DNA of 64,000 nucleotides from Pseudotabrizicola sp. (GTDB lineage Bacteria > Pseudomonadota > Alphaproteobacteria > Rhodobacterales > Rhodobacteraceae), in NCBI RefSeq assembly GCF_030684215.1, contig NZ_JAUXOV010000024.1, positions 124,001 to 188,000 on the forward strand, read 5' to 3'. The notes beneath the pieces were generated by a model. That model was not told the DNA's origin and made no database searches. It worked only from the letters and a program-made list of their open reading frames with translations. A program made the position numbers and the translations under genes. Shown here piece after piece: positions 25,802-34,621 of the stretch; the first letter of the stretch is position 1, and each line of letters begins with the position of its first letter.

Positions 25802-27079
25802 ATGCTGAACGCAGACGTAGCCCGCCGCCGTGATGATGCCATTTCGCGTGGTGTGGGCATGATGACCCAGATCTACGCCGACCGTGCGCTGAACGCCGAG
25901 GTTTGGGATATCGAGGGCAACCGCTACATCGACTTTGCCGCCGGAATCGCGGTGGTCAACACCGGGCATTGCCACCCGCGCGTGATGGCCGCAGTCACCG
26001 AACAGATGAGCCGCTTCACCCACACCTGCCATCAGGTGATGCCGTATGAGAATTACATCCGCCTTGCTGAACGTCTGAATGAAAAGGTGCCGGGCGACTT
26101 CAAGAAAAAGACGATCTTTGTCACGACCGGGGCCGAGGCTTGCGAAAACGCGGTGAAAATCGCTCGCATCGCCACCGGGCGCAACGCGGTGATCGCCTTT
26201 GGCGGCGGTTTTCATGGCCGGACGTTCATGGGCATGTCGCTGACCGGCAAGGTAGAGCCCTATAAAAAGGGCTTCGGCGCGATGATGCCGGATGTGTTCC
26301 ATGTACCCTTCCCGATGGAACCGCATGGCATTTCGACCAAAGACGCAATGGCGGGCATTGAAAAGCTGTTCAAATCCGATCTGGACCCGGCGCGCGTGGC
26401 CGCGATCATCTTTGAACCTGTGCAGGGTGAAGGCGGCTTCTATCCTGCCCCGGCCGATCTGATCAAAGCCATCCGCGCTTTGTGCGACAAGCATGGTATC
26501 GTGATGATCGCCGACGAGGTGCAGACCGGCTTTGCCCGTACCGGCAACCTGTTTGCGATGGACGCCTATGGCGTTGCCGCCGATCTGACCACCATGGCCA
26601 AGGGACTGGCAGGTGGTCTGCCGCTGGCCGCTGTCACCGGGCGCGCCGAACTGATGGATGCGGCCAACCCCGGCGGCCTTGGCGGCACCTATGCCGGCAA
26701 CCCCTTGGGCATTGCCGCAGCCAACGCCGTGCTGGATGTGATTGAAGACGAAGACCTGTGCGCGCGCGCCAATGAACTGGGCAGCCGGTTGAAACAGCGC
26801 CTCGAATCGATCCGCGCAACCGCGCCGGAAATCATCGATATCCGCGGCCCCGGCTTCATGGTGGCGGTAGAATTTGCCAACCCCGGCACCAAGGAACCCG
26901 ATGCAGGCTTTACCGCCCGCGTCCGGGCCGAGGCGCAAAAGCGCGGCCTGATCCTGCTGACCTGTGGCGTCTACGGCAATGTTGTGCGTTTCCTTGCGCC
27001 GATCACCATTCCCGATGCGCATTTCGCGGAAGGGATGGATATTCTGGAAGCCTCGGTCGCTGCCGCGCGCGGTGCATGA
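25802..27079 (+). CDS. gabT: 4-aminobutyrate (GABA) aminotransferase
   Basis: A 425-residue class-III PLP aminotransferase. The Schiff-base Lys267 is in TTMAKGLAGG, and the cofactor loop IADEVQTGFARTG and GAEACENAVK are present. It transfers the amino group of GABA to 2-oxoglutarate to give succinate semialdehyde, which feeds succinate. ATG 25802 (MLNADVARRR) has AGGGAA upstream; ATG 25784 is possible but adds six unmatched residues. The usual partner gabD is not adjacent in this window. Other omega-amino acid substrates cannot be excluded. Confidence 0.92.
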   Translation: MLNADVARRRDDAISRGVGMMTQIYADRALNAEVWDIEGNRYIDFAAGIAVVNTGHCHPRVMAAVTEQMSRFTHTCHQVMPYENYIRLAERLNEKVPGDFKKKTIFVTTGAEACENAVKIARIATGRNAVIAFGGGFHGRTFMGMSLTGKVEPYKKGFGAMMPDVFHVPFPMEPHGISTKDAMAGIEKLFKSDLDPARVAAIIFEPVQGEGGFYPAPADLIKAIRALCDKHGIVMIADEVQTGFARTGNLFAMDAYGVAADLTTMAKGLAGGLPLAAVTGRAELMDAANPGGLGGTYAGNPLGIAAANAVLDVIEDEDLCARANELGSRLKQRLESIRATAPEIIDIRGPGFMVAVEFANPGTKEPDAGFTARVRAEAQKRGLILLTCGVYGNVVRFLAPITIPDAHFAEGMDILEASVAAARGA

Positions 27080-27405
27080 AACCTGCCGGTCAGCCTGTGC
27101 TTTTGGCGCGGGCAGACCGGCCAAGGCTTCACCAGATGGGGTTGCCCGCCAACTTTCAGGCTGTGCCGTAAAAGGGCGCCAGTCTCGCGATCTTTCATTC
27201 TGTGCCAAAGCCGCGACGTAACCTTACAAAACAGCCTCTGACCTGACCTTGTCGTTCGGGTGTTGGCTCGTTTACGATATTTTGGCAAAGCTGAGCGCAA
27301 TTATTTGCCGGCGGTTGCAGAACCGTTGGCAACCGCTCGCGAATAAGTTGTAGATGGGCCAACAGGCACATTCGCAACCCGATAACGGAAAGACTGACAA
27401 ACCTG
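27080..27405. other. Intergenic region upstream of the hybrid kinase
   Basis: 326 bases with no gene. A 7-bp inverted repeat (GCCGGTC 27085-27091, GACCGGC 27115-27121) just after gabT may end its transcript. A perfect 8-bp stem, GCGGTTGC (27311-27318) with GCAACCGC (27329-27336), lies in the presumed leader of the kinase gene and could be a regulatory hairpin. No clear sigma70 promoter or ribosome-binding site stands out. Confidence 0.4.
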
Positions 27406-30400
27406 ATGTCTTTTACTGCTGACCTCCTCCAGTCTATCGAAGATCTTACGGCGCACGACAGGCTTGCCACCGTTTTACAATGGCTGGTGCAGCGATGCGG
27501 CGCCAAGGCGGGTTTGTTGCTTGTCGGCCCTGCCGATGCATCGGCTCTGGTTCGCGTTGCTGTTCCAGCGACAGAGATGCAATGCCTGTGTGAGGTTTTG
27601 AACGCGGGGCAAGGCTGTGAAGGGTCGGGCAATGGACCGTTTCGCAAGATCGCACTGGGCAAGATTGGCAACGCACCGGCAGTCCTGCTGCTGCGTCTGG
27701 ACGGGCGCGCGCTGCCTGCCGAGGTTGAAGACGCCCTGGTCAGTCTGCGGTCTGTGCTGCGACTTATACTGGAGCAGAGCAACGCAAGCCGAAGCTCGAC
27801 CCGTCTGGAAGAGCTTGCAGCCCTGTTCGGGCTTTGGATCTGGGATATGGATGCAAAGGGGCAGTTGACATATCTGGCCGCCCCCTTGCCCGATGGCACC
27901 GGTTCTGCGCCAGATGGCAAACCTTTGCGGCAAGCCGACTGGGCGGGCGTTGACTGGGCCACCCTGCACGACCGCATGGCGTCGAAGATGCCCATCCGGA
28001 ACCACATTCATTCGGTGATGCTGCCTGACGGCACCAGCCGCTGGCTTCGCAGCACCGGCACACCTCGCCACGATTCTGATGGCACGTTTCTTGGCTATAC
28101 CGGCCTAAGCTCTGAACGCCCGGAACCGTCAGAGGACGAACATAGCGCAATCGCTTCTTATGAACGGCTGACGGCAATTTTGGGCGTTCTGCCCGACCTC
28201 GTTTTCGAAATCACTGCCGAGGGGCGTTACACCGATTTCATGGCCGGTCCCGCCAACCTTTTGGGCGATTCGCGTGACAGCTTGCCCGGACACACCCTGG
28301 AAGATGTTTTGCCAGCGGATGTGGCGGCCAAAAGCCGTGCGGTGCTGGCCGAAACGATGAAGCATGGCCGCAGCACGCCGACGCGATTCATGTTGGACTC
28401 TCCTTTGGGAATGCGCTGGTATGAAACCTACGGCGCGCGAAAGCTGGCAAACAATCCTGGCGAGCAGCCAACGGCAATCTTTGTCGTGCGTGACATCACA
28501 ACCGATATGCAGAAAACGGACGACCTTCATCGTCTGGGCCGCGTTGTGGAGCATATGTCGAATCTGGTGGTGGTCATTGACACCGACCAGCGCGTCACCT
28601 GGGCCAACCGGGCATGGGAACGCCGCACTGGTTGGCCGTTGAGCGAAGCCATCGGCAAAGACCTGTCCAGTCTGGTGCGCGGCAAGCACAATGATCCTGA
28701 CAACGAAGCCAAGGTCGCAAAAGCGATAGCGCACAATGAACCCTATCATGGCGAAACGATCAATTTCGACCGCGATGGCAACAGCTATTGGATCGACTTC
28801 AATATTCTTCCGCTCTACGACCGCGACCGCAAGGTGACGGGGTATGTTTCCATCGAAACAGACGTGACAGCCCAAAAAGAAGGAGAGGCAAAGACAGCAC
28901 AACTGGCTGACGAAGCCGACCGGATGCGGGCACAACTTTACAATGCCATAGAAACCCTGCCCGACGGCGTTCTGATCTGGGATGACGCCGAACGCCTGAT
29001 CTTTGCCAACTCTGCCTATAAGCGCATGTATCCGGAAGCCGCCGATTTTCTTGTGCCAGGCGTGCTACAGGAAGACCTTTTGCAACTGGGCATCACGAAG
29101 CAAGCCTTCAGAGAGGCGATCGGTCGCGAACAGGAATGGGTGGCCGAGCAAATTGAACGGTATCGCAACCCGAACATAGATGAGGTCTTGCGCTCTGATG
29201 ATCGGTGGATCCGGCGCGTGGATTTGCGCACACCGGACGGGGGGCGCATAGCAGTCCGTATCGACACCACAGAACGTCACCGCCAGCTAGAGGCACTGGA
29301 CGCGGCGCACCGGTCTCTGGCCGAAGCCCGCGATTCTCTGGCCCAGATCATCGAAAGTGCGGATGTGGGCACTTGGGACTGGAACGTTGACACCGGTGCG
29401 CTGCGAATTGGCGGTCGATACGCGCAAATGTTGGGTTATACCCCGGAAGAATTGGGCGAACCCTCTGATGCCATGTTCCGGTCGTTGGTTCACCCCGATG
29501 ATCTGGTCCGCCTCGATGCAACCGAGGCGGACGATTTTGCCCCCTTGCCCGATGGGCGCGAAGTTGTGCGCGAACACCAGTTGCGCATGCGGCGCAAGGA
29601 TGGCACCTGGGCCTGGATCTTGTCGCGATCAGCCGTCACCGCACGAAAGCCTGACGGCACCCACAAGGCCGTGGTTGGCATCCACCTTGATGTGACTGAA
29701 CGCAAACAACTGGAAGACCGGTTGCTAAGCAACGAATCCTTCCTCAATCAGGTGATGGACAGCTCGGCGTCGGCAATTGTCGTCATGGATAGCACGGGCT
29801 ACATCACCTATGCCAACGCTGAGGCAGAGCGCATCCTCGGTCTTGACCGCAGTAGCATTGAGGGCCGGAGGTATGATGACCCGGCATGGCAAATCACCGC
29901 GCCCGATGGCAGTGAAATGGCGGCTGAAGATCTGCCGTTCCGTCAGGCATTCACCCGCCAGTCCATCGTGCGCGACATTCGCGTGACGATCAGCTGGCCC
30001 AATGGAGAGCATCGCATTCTTTCGGTCAACGCCGTGCCGCATAACGCGACCAAAGACGCCGAAACAACCAATCTGATCATCGCATCTTTTGTCGATCTGA
30101 CCGACGATCTGACCAAAACCGCACGGCTTGAGCAGGCGTTGGTGGAAGCGCAGGCCGCCAGCCAATCCAAATCGACATTCCTTGCCAATATGAGCCACGA
30201 GATCCGCACGCCGTTGAACGGAGTGCTGGGCATGGCCGAGCTTTTGGATGGCTTGATTGATGATCCCCGGAAAAAGGAAATGATCGGAACCATCCGGCGG
30301 TCAGGAGAGCTGCTTCTGAACGTGCTGAACGAGGTTCTCGACATGTCAAAAATCGAGGCCGGGAAAATGGTGATCGAACAGATCCCATTTATCCCTGCCG

Positions 30401-31290
30401 AAGTCGCGCGGCACGTCGAGCCTTTGCACAGCTTGCGGGCCGAGGAAAAAGGACTGGGGTTTGAGGTTCTGACCAACACAGGTGCCGAGCGTGCGCGGGT
30501 CGGGGATTCGTTCCGTATCCACCAAATCCTGAACAACCTTCTAAGCAACGCCATCAAATTCACTGAAACCGGCTCTATTTCGCTTACCATGTCGGCCCGC
30601 GAAGGAAAGCCGCTGATACTGGAAGTGTCAGATACCGGCATCGGAATGTCCGTGGAGCAAGTGCAGCGAATTTTCGACAATTTTGAACAAGCCGAAGGCG
30701 GCACCACGCGACGATTTGGCGGCACCGGGCTTGGCATGACGATCGTGCGGAAACTGGTTGAGCTGATGAATGGCACCATTACCGTAACCAGCGAGCCAGG
30801 GCTGGGCACCCGGGTTAAAGTTGTCCTGCCTCTGGATGAAACGTCAGAAAGTGTGGCCACCGAAGCGCCCCCATTGAACCCGAGCGGGAAAGGCTCGCTT
30901 TCTGGTGTGTCACTTCTGATTGCCGACGACTCTGCGACCAACCGCATGGTTATCAACGAAATGCTGAAAGACACTGGGGCAGAGATCGTTTTGGCAACCG
31001 ACGGCGCAGAAGCCGTCGAGATGTGGCGCGAGCGTGCAGAACGCGACGCCCCCTTTGACATGCTGATTCTGGATATTGCCATGCCCGTTCTGGACGGCAT
31101 CGGGGCATTGCACGACATTCGCGGCACAAAGCTGGCGGGCGCGCAGGCACCTGCCATTGCCGTCACAGCAAATGCAATGTCGCATCAGGTGTCAGAATAC
31201 ATAATGGCGGGATTCGATTCGCATGTACCAAAGCCCTTCCGTCAGGCAGAGTTGCTGCACGCGATTTCGATCCTGTTGACTCGGCCCTGA
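27406..31290 (+). CDS. Multi-PAS hybrid sensor histidine kinase
   Basis: A 1294-residue soluble hybrid kinase. An N-terminal GAF-like region (about 1-125) precedes about six PAS-type modules, starting near 130, 240, 380, 510, 640 and 780. Next come the dimerisation domain with phosphoacceptor His931 (NMSHEIRTPLNG), an HATPase domain with DTGIGM and GGTGLGM loops, and a receiver with phosphoacceptor Asp1223 (LILDIAMPVLDG). There is no transmembrane segment or signal peptide, so it senses cytoplasmic cues. It is followed by two receivers and an Hpt protein in the same direction, so the receiver phosphate very likely passes through the Hpt. The signal is unknown. Confidence 0.93.
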   Translation: MSFTADLLQSIEDLTAHDRLATVLQWLVQRCGAKAGLLLVGPADASALVRVAVPATEMQCLCEVLNAGQGCEGSGNGPFRKIALGKIGNAPAVLLLRLDGRALPAEVEDALVSLRSVLRLILEQSNASRSSTRLEELAALFGLWIWDMDAKGQLTYLAAPLPDGTGSAPDGKPLRQADWAGVDWATLHDRMASKMPIRNHIHSVMLPDGTSRWLRSTGTPRHDSDGTFLGYTGLSSERPEPSEDEHSAIASYERLTAILGVLPDLVFEITAEGRYTDFMAGPANLLGDSRDSLPGHTLEDVLPADVAAKSRAVLAETMKHGRSTPTRFMLDSPLGMRWYETYGARKLANNPGEQPTAIFVVRDITTDMQKTDDLHRLGRVVEHMSNLVVVIDTDQRVTWANRAWERRTGWPLSEAIGKDLSSLVRGKHNDPDNEAKVAKAIAHNEPYHGETINFDRDGNSYWIDFNILPLYDRDRKVTGYVSIETDVTAQKEGEAKTAQLADEADRMRAQLYNAIETLPDGVLIWDDAERLIFANSAYKRMYPEAADFLVPGVLQEDLLQLGITKQAFREAIGREQEWVAEQIERYRNPNIDEVLRSDDRWIRRVDLRTPDGGRIAVRIDTTERHRQLEALDAAHRSLAEARDSLAQIIESADVGTWDWNVDTGALRIGGRYAQMLGYTPEELGEPSDAMFRSLVHPDDLVRLDATEADDFAPLPDGREVVREHQLRMRRKDGTWAWILSRSAVTARKPDGTHKAVVGIHLDVTERKQLEDRLLSNESFLNQVMDSSASAIVVMDSTGYITYANAEAERILGLDRSSIEGRRYDDPAWQITAPDGSEMAAEDLPFRQAFTRQSIVRDIRVTISWPNGEHRILSVNAVPHNATKDAETTNLIIASFVDLTDDLTKTARLEQALVEAQAASQSKSTFLANMSHEIRTPLNGVLGMAELLDGLIDDPRKKEMIGTIRRSGELLLNVLNEVLDMSKIEAGKMVIEQIPFIPAEVARHVEPLHSLRAEEKGLGFEVLTNTGAERARVGDSFRIHQILNNLLSNAIKFTETGSISLTMSAREGKPLILEVSDTGIGMSVEQVQRIFDNFEQAEGGTTRRFGGTGLGMTIVRKLVELMNGTITVTSEPGLGTRVKVVLPLDETSESVATEAPPLNPSGKGSLSGVSLLIADDSATNRMVINEMLKDTGAEIVLATDGAEAVEMWRERAERDAPFDMLILDIAMPVLDGIGALHDIRGTKLAGAQAPAIAVTANAMSHQVSEYIMAGFDSHVPKPFRQAELLHAISILLTRP

Positions 31291-31456
31291 GGTGAAAAAG
31301 AAACCCTGCGCAACCAGGGATTGATCAAAATGGCCCCCTCACTACCCTGGCGTAGCAAGGACGGGGAAACGCCATGATCGCTCCACGCTGCTGCCACATT
31401 CTAAGAAGAAAATTTGTGAATAATTAAGTCTTTCACTGTGTCGACAGGATAAGCGT

Positions 31457-31885
31457 GTGAGTATGATGAGTGTCGGGGGTATCGTTGAGATGACAAGTCG
31501 CGAAGGTGAGGCGAAAGCAGTTGTGCTGCTTGCAGAAGATGACGAGATCAATCAGCAGATTGTTCGCCATCTTCTATCTGACTTCCCGTTCATTGAACTG
31601 GTTGTTGCGGGTGATGGAAAAGTGGCGTTGGAAGCTGCGATTTCTCAACGCTTCGATTTGATGATCTTTGACCGGAACATGCCCTTGATTACAGGCGACC
31701 GGGTCATTCGTCACCTCAAGGCCGCGCGGACTATCAACATGTCCACCCCGATGATCCAGTTCACTGCCGACGCAGATTACGCCCGCACAACAGTCGGTTA
31801 CGGCGATCACGCCGATGCTGTCATCCCTAAACCCATTCAAGGCGACGTTTTCCGCAAGACAGTTCTGCGTCTTCTGGGCCGCTAA
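31457..31885 (+). CDS. Single-domain response regulator (receiver only)
   Basis: A 142-residue receiver with no output domain. The acidic pocket is AEDDE (26-30), the phosphoacceptor Asp72 is in MIFDRNMP and the conserved Lys125 in VIPKPIQ. The GTG at 31457 has AGGA seven bases upstream; ATG codons at 31463 and 31466 are alternatives. As a stand-alone receiver it may act as a phosphate sink, an adaptor or a CheY-like effector. It lies 166 bp after the hybrid kinase, in a gap with a short hairpin and a TTGATCAA site, so it may have its own promoter. Confidence 0.9.
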   Translation: MSMMSVGGIVEMTSREGEAKAVVLLAEDDEINQQIVRHLLSDFPFIELVVAGDGKVALEAAISQRFDLMIFDRNMPLITGDRVIRHLKAARTINMSTPMIQFTADADYARTTVGYGDHADAVIPKPIQGDVFRKTVLRLLGR

Positions 31886-31900
31886 ACCCGACATGGGTTT

Positions 31901-31915
31901 TTAACACTATTTTAA
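31901..31915. promoter_or_regulatory. Perfect CtrA-type box (TTAA-N7-TTAA) inside the phosphorelay cluster
   Basis: TTAA CACTATT TTAA has the exact CtrA spacing, 65-79 bp upstream of the receiver/GGDEF-like gene start and 15 bp after the preceding receiver stop. A TTGATCAA palindrome follows at 31952-31959. Confidence 0.65.
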
Positions 31916-31979
31916 TGTTCGCCCAAATTATGCCGCAAATTCCGGCTTAGGTTGATCAATACAACCAAGGATGGCAAAC

Positions 31980-32939
31980 ATGTCAGTAAATATGCGGTAC
32001 TTGGCAGTCGATGATGATCCGTCATTTCATTTTGTTCTGACGCAAATGATGTGCCAACTTGGATATCAAGCGCCTGTCTGCGTGACCTCGGCGCGCGAAG
32101 CGCTGGAGCGTCTTGCGAACCCCAATGATAAGTTTGATGCGATCCTTCTGGACATTCAGATGCCAGAAATGGACGGCATCGAAGCTTGCCAGCACATCCG
32201 CGCCATCGCGCATCACAGCTCGACACCGATCATGATGGTCACCACGATGGTCGGACGAGACCACGTGGATCAGGCCTTTGCTGTCGGCGCTACGGACTAT
32301 CTGACCAAGCCGATCAACCGGATCGAGTTGCAAGCCCGCCTTGGGATGCTGGACCGTCTAGTGCAGGAACATAACCTTGCCCGCTCGCTTCAGTTCGCAA
32401 TGGAATCGATGGACGATGTGCCGGGCATGCGCTTTGCGTTTGAAGATGCCGTGGCCTTGCCAAAAAACGGCTCACTCATTGAATATCTGGCGCTTGAAAA
32501 CCACCTCCTTACGCTCAGCCGCCTGAAGCTGCACACCCATACGGCTATTGCATTTCAGGTTGTCGGAGGGGCCAACCTGTTCCGCCGTTTGACCCGTATA
32601 GAGTTTCTGGATTGCATGGCAGATGTCGGAGCAGCCATCGCGGCCTGCATGAAGCGCCAGTCCTTTTTGCTGGCCTATGCAGGCAGTGGCGAATTTGTCT
32701 GCATCCTCAATCGGGCTCAGCCTGTTGATACCTTTGAAATCGAACATGAACTTGGCGCAGAGCTGATGGTATACGACGCTGTTTACGAAAGCTTGGGCTT
32801 GCCCATGCTGGAAGTTCGGGTCGGAGCCACTGTGAGCTCTGGTTTGTTTTCGCCATCTGCGGTCAAGACAATGCTGGGCAGAGCGCGGGCATCAGTGCGC
32901 GGGCAATCCGGCTATCAGATGCAATTCCTGGCTGGTTGA
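31980..32939 (+). CDS. Response regulator with degenerate GGDEF output domain
   Basis: A 319-residue protein. The receiver covers residues 5-122, with acidic pocket DDD at 11-13, phosphoacceptor Asp58 (LLDIQMPEMDG) and Lys110 (LTKPIN). The C-terminal half (about 165-319) aligns in layout with a diguanylate cyclase domain, but the active-site GGDEF is GSGEF (235-239) and the flanking residues are poorly kept, so it should not make cyclic di-GMP. ATG 31980 has AAGG nine bases upstream; ATG 31971 would place AAGG directly on the start codon. A perfect CtrA box lies upstream. The Hpt gene follows after 13 bp. The degenerate domain may bind a nucleotide or a protein partner. Confidence 0.85.
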   Translation: MSVNMRYLAVDDDPSFHFVLTQMMCQLGYQAPVCVTSAREALERLANPNDKFDAILLDIQMPEMDGIEACQHIRAIAHHSSTPIMMVTTMVGRDHVDQAFAVGATDYLTKPINRIELQARLGMLDRLVQEHNLARSLQFAMESMDDVPGMRFAFEDAVALPKNGSLIEYLALENHLLTLSRLKLHTHTAIAFQVVGGANLFRRLTRIEFLDCMADVGAAIAACMKRQSFLLAYAGSGEFVCILNRAQPVDTFEIEHELGAELMVYDAVYESLGLPMLEVRVGATVSSGLFSPSAVKTMLGRARASVRGQSGYQMQFLAG

Positions 32940-32952
32940 GGTAGAGTAGCAC

Positions 32953-33300
32953 ATGGCAGCAGTCGACAACTCTTGGGCAGGGGCGCTATTGCCGCGCTTT
33001 CTGGATCTGACCGCAAGCCGGCAGATAGAAATTGATATCGAACGGGGCAATCTGGAAGCGGGTCATGACCCGCTTTCTGCCGCTGAAGAGATTGGCAAGA
33101 TCGCGCACAAGATCTCAGGAACAGCGGCCACTTTCGGGTTTGGGACGCTTGGAAAGCAGGCGCAGGCCGTCGAGGCAATTTGTGGCAACATCCGCGGCCT
33201 TTCCGGCCCAGCGGTCGCAGAGATGGTGCAAGACCGTCTTTTGCCCGCATTGGATCTGTTGACGCAGGAATTCGACGTTGTACTGGTCGCGGCGACCTGA
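32953..33300 (+). CDS. Histidine phosphotransfer (Hpt) protein
   Basis: A 115-residue helical protein with the Hpt signature AHKISGTAATFGF, whose His52 is the expected phosphate-carrying residue. It is 13 bp downstream of the degenerate GGDEF response regulator. It completes a His-Asp-His-Asp relay: kinase His931, receiver Asp1223, this His52, then one or both stand-alone receivers. It has no kinase-like residues and no membrane segment. Confidence 0.88.
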   Translation: MAAVDNSWAGALLPRFLDLTASRQIEIDIERGNLEAGHDPLSAAEEIGKIAHKISGTAATFGFGTLGKQAQAVEAICGNIRGLSGPAVAEMVQDRLLPALDLLTQEFDVVLVAAT

Positions 33301-33446
33301 TCGGTCGCGCAAGGCGGGCCAGACAGCCCGTGCGCAGCTTTTCGCAAATTATTTGATGTTCACGTATTCCTGACTGGAACCAAACAGAACTTTAGCGCGT
33401 TAGTGTGCATACAATTCGGTCCCACTAACACCAATGAGGCTGCCAA

Positions 33447-33704
33447 ATGAAAAAGTTCGTTCTTCTCTCCGTCGTCGCCCTGTCGCTGGCTGCGTGCCAG
33501 ACTGCTGACCAGAACGCTGTTCTGGGTGGCGTGACCGGTGCTGCTGTCGGCGCTGCCGTATCGTCACCGTCTGATCGCACCACGGGCGCGCTGATCGGTG
33601 CCGCTGTTGGCGTTGCTGCGTCCACGCTGATTGGTCCCGCTCCGCAGCGCGGCCAGTGCTATTACCGCGATGCAAACGGCAACCGTTTTATTGCTGCGTG
33701 CTGA
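33447..33704 (+). CDS. Small glycine-zipper lipoprotein
   Basis: An 85-residue lipoprotein with lipobox LAAC (Cys17). It is followed by alternating Gly, Ala and Val stretches (GGVTGAAVGAAV and GALIGAAVGVAAS) of the glycine-zipper type that pack in membranes. Two cysteines remain near the C terminus (QCYYRD and the final residue). GAGG is well spaced before the ATG, and a strong terminator follows, so it is a one-gene unit. Proteins of this kind are abundant envelope components of unknown exact role. Confidence 0.88.
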   Translation: MKKFVLLSVVALSLAACQTADQNAVLGGVTGAAVGAAVSSPSDRTTGALIGAAVGVAASTLIGPAPQRGQCYYRDANGNRFIAAC

Positions 33705-33730
33705 TCTGATCTGACGATCAGCAGTGAACA

Positions 33731-33766
33731 GGGCGACCCCGAAGAAATCGGGGCCGCCCTTTTTTA
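33731..33766 (+). terminator. Rho-independent terminator after the glycine-zipper lipoprotein gene
   Basis: GGGCGACCCCGA (33731-33742) pairs with TCGGGGCCGCCC (33748-33759), apart from one mismatch, and is followed by a run of six T residues. Confidence 0.9.
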
Positions 33767-33859
33767 TGTTGGTCGCACGGCATCGTCGTCTCCCTTCGGC
33801 CTTTTCACGCTGCCACCCAGCCGATATGACCGGGGCCAAAGCGCAGGCAAGGCCGACTG

Positions 33860-34621
33860 ATGACACACCCGGTTCCCGAACAGTCCAATGGCCCCGAACA
33901 GTCCAATGGAATTGTGATGCACAATGCTTCTGTCACGCTGACCGGACGGCAGGTGCTGACCAGTCTGACGTTGCATCTGACAGAGCCGCGCATTGGCGTC
34001 ATCGGTCGCAACGGGTCTGGCAAGTCTACCCTGTTGCGGTTGATGGCCGGGCTGATCGCGCCAGACAAAGGCCAGGTGCGGGTTGACGGCATCGACCCCG
34101 CGCGCGACCGCAAAGCAATGCTGGCGCGTCTGGGCATCCTGTTTCAGAACCCCGATCACCAGATCCTGTTTCCAACGGTTGATGAGGAACTGGCCTTTGG
34201 TCTTATCCAGATGGGCCAGCCCAAGCCCGACGCGCAGGCCCGAGTTGCAGCGCATCTTGCCGGGCATGGCCGCAGCCATTGGCAAGGCGTCTCGGTCGCC
34301 ACCCTGTCACAGGGCCAACGACACTGGCTGTGTCTGCAAGCGGTGCTGCTGATGCAGCCCCGCACGATCTTGCTGGATGAACCCTTGGCCGGGCTGGACC
34401 TGCCAACGCAAACGCGGCTGGCCAGGTCCTTTGCGACGCTGCCTCAGCGGCTGATCACCATCACCCATGATCCCACCAGCCTGACAGGATGTGATCGAGT
34501 GATCTGGCTGGAGGCAGGCACAGTGGCCGCCGACGGCCCACCACATGCGGTTTTGCCGCTGTTCGGGGACGAAATGCGCCGACTGGGGGGGCTGGATGCT
34601 GACGCTGACCTCGCCGGTTAA
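33860..34621 (+). CDS. bioM: Biotin ECF transporter ATPase
   Basis: A 253-residue ABC ATPase. The Walker A is IGRNGSGKST, the Q-loop FQNPDHQI and Walker B ILLDEPLAGLD; the signature is reduced to TLSQGQRH. The Q-loop NPDHQ is typical of energy-coupling-factor ATPases. It is followed by bioN (26-bp overlap) and bioY, the known bioMNY biotin uptake set. The N terminus contains a tandem 18-bp duplication encoding PEQSNG twice. GTG or ATG near 33914-33917 would remove it and begin at the first conserved strand, so the true start is uncertain. Confidence 0.93.
   Translation: MTHPVPEQSNGPEQSNGIVMHNASVTLTGRQVLTSLTLHLTEPRIGVIGRNGSGKSTLLRLMAGLIAPDKGQVRVDGIDPARDRKAMLARLGILFQNPDHQILFPTVDEELAFGLIQMGQPKPDAQARVAAHLAGHGRSHWQGVSVATLSQGQRHWLCLQAVLLMQPRTILLDEPLAGLDLPTQTRLARSFATLPQRLITITHDPTSLTGCDRVIWLEAGTVAADGPPHAVLPLFGDEMRRLGGLDADADLAG

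Noticed and set aside
25676-27208. 510-codon minus-strand frame opposite gabT
   Set aside because: Complement of a full, motif-complete aminotransferase; the translation is low-complexity and without domains.
31376-31426. 17-codon frame between the hybrid kinase and the lone receiver
   Set aside because: Too short, no ribosome-binding site and no features beyond a few cysteines and arginines.
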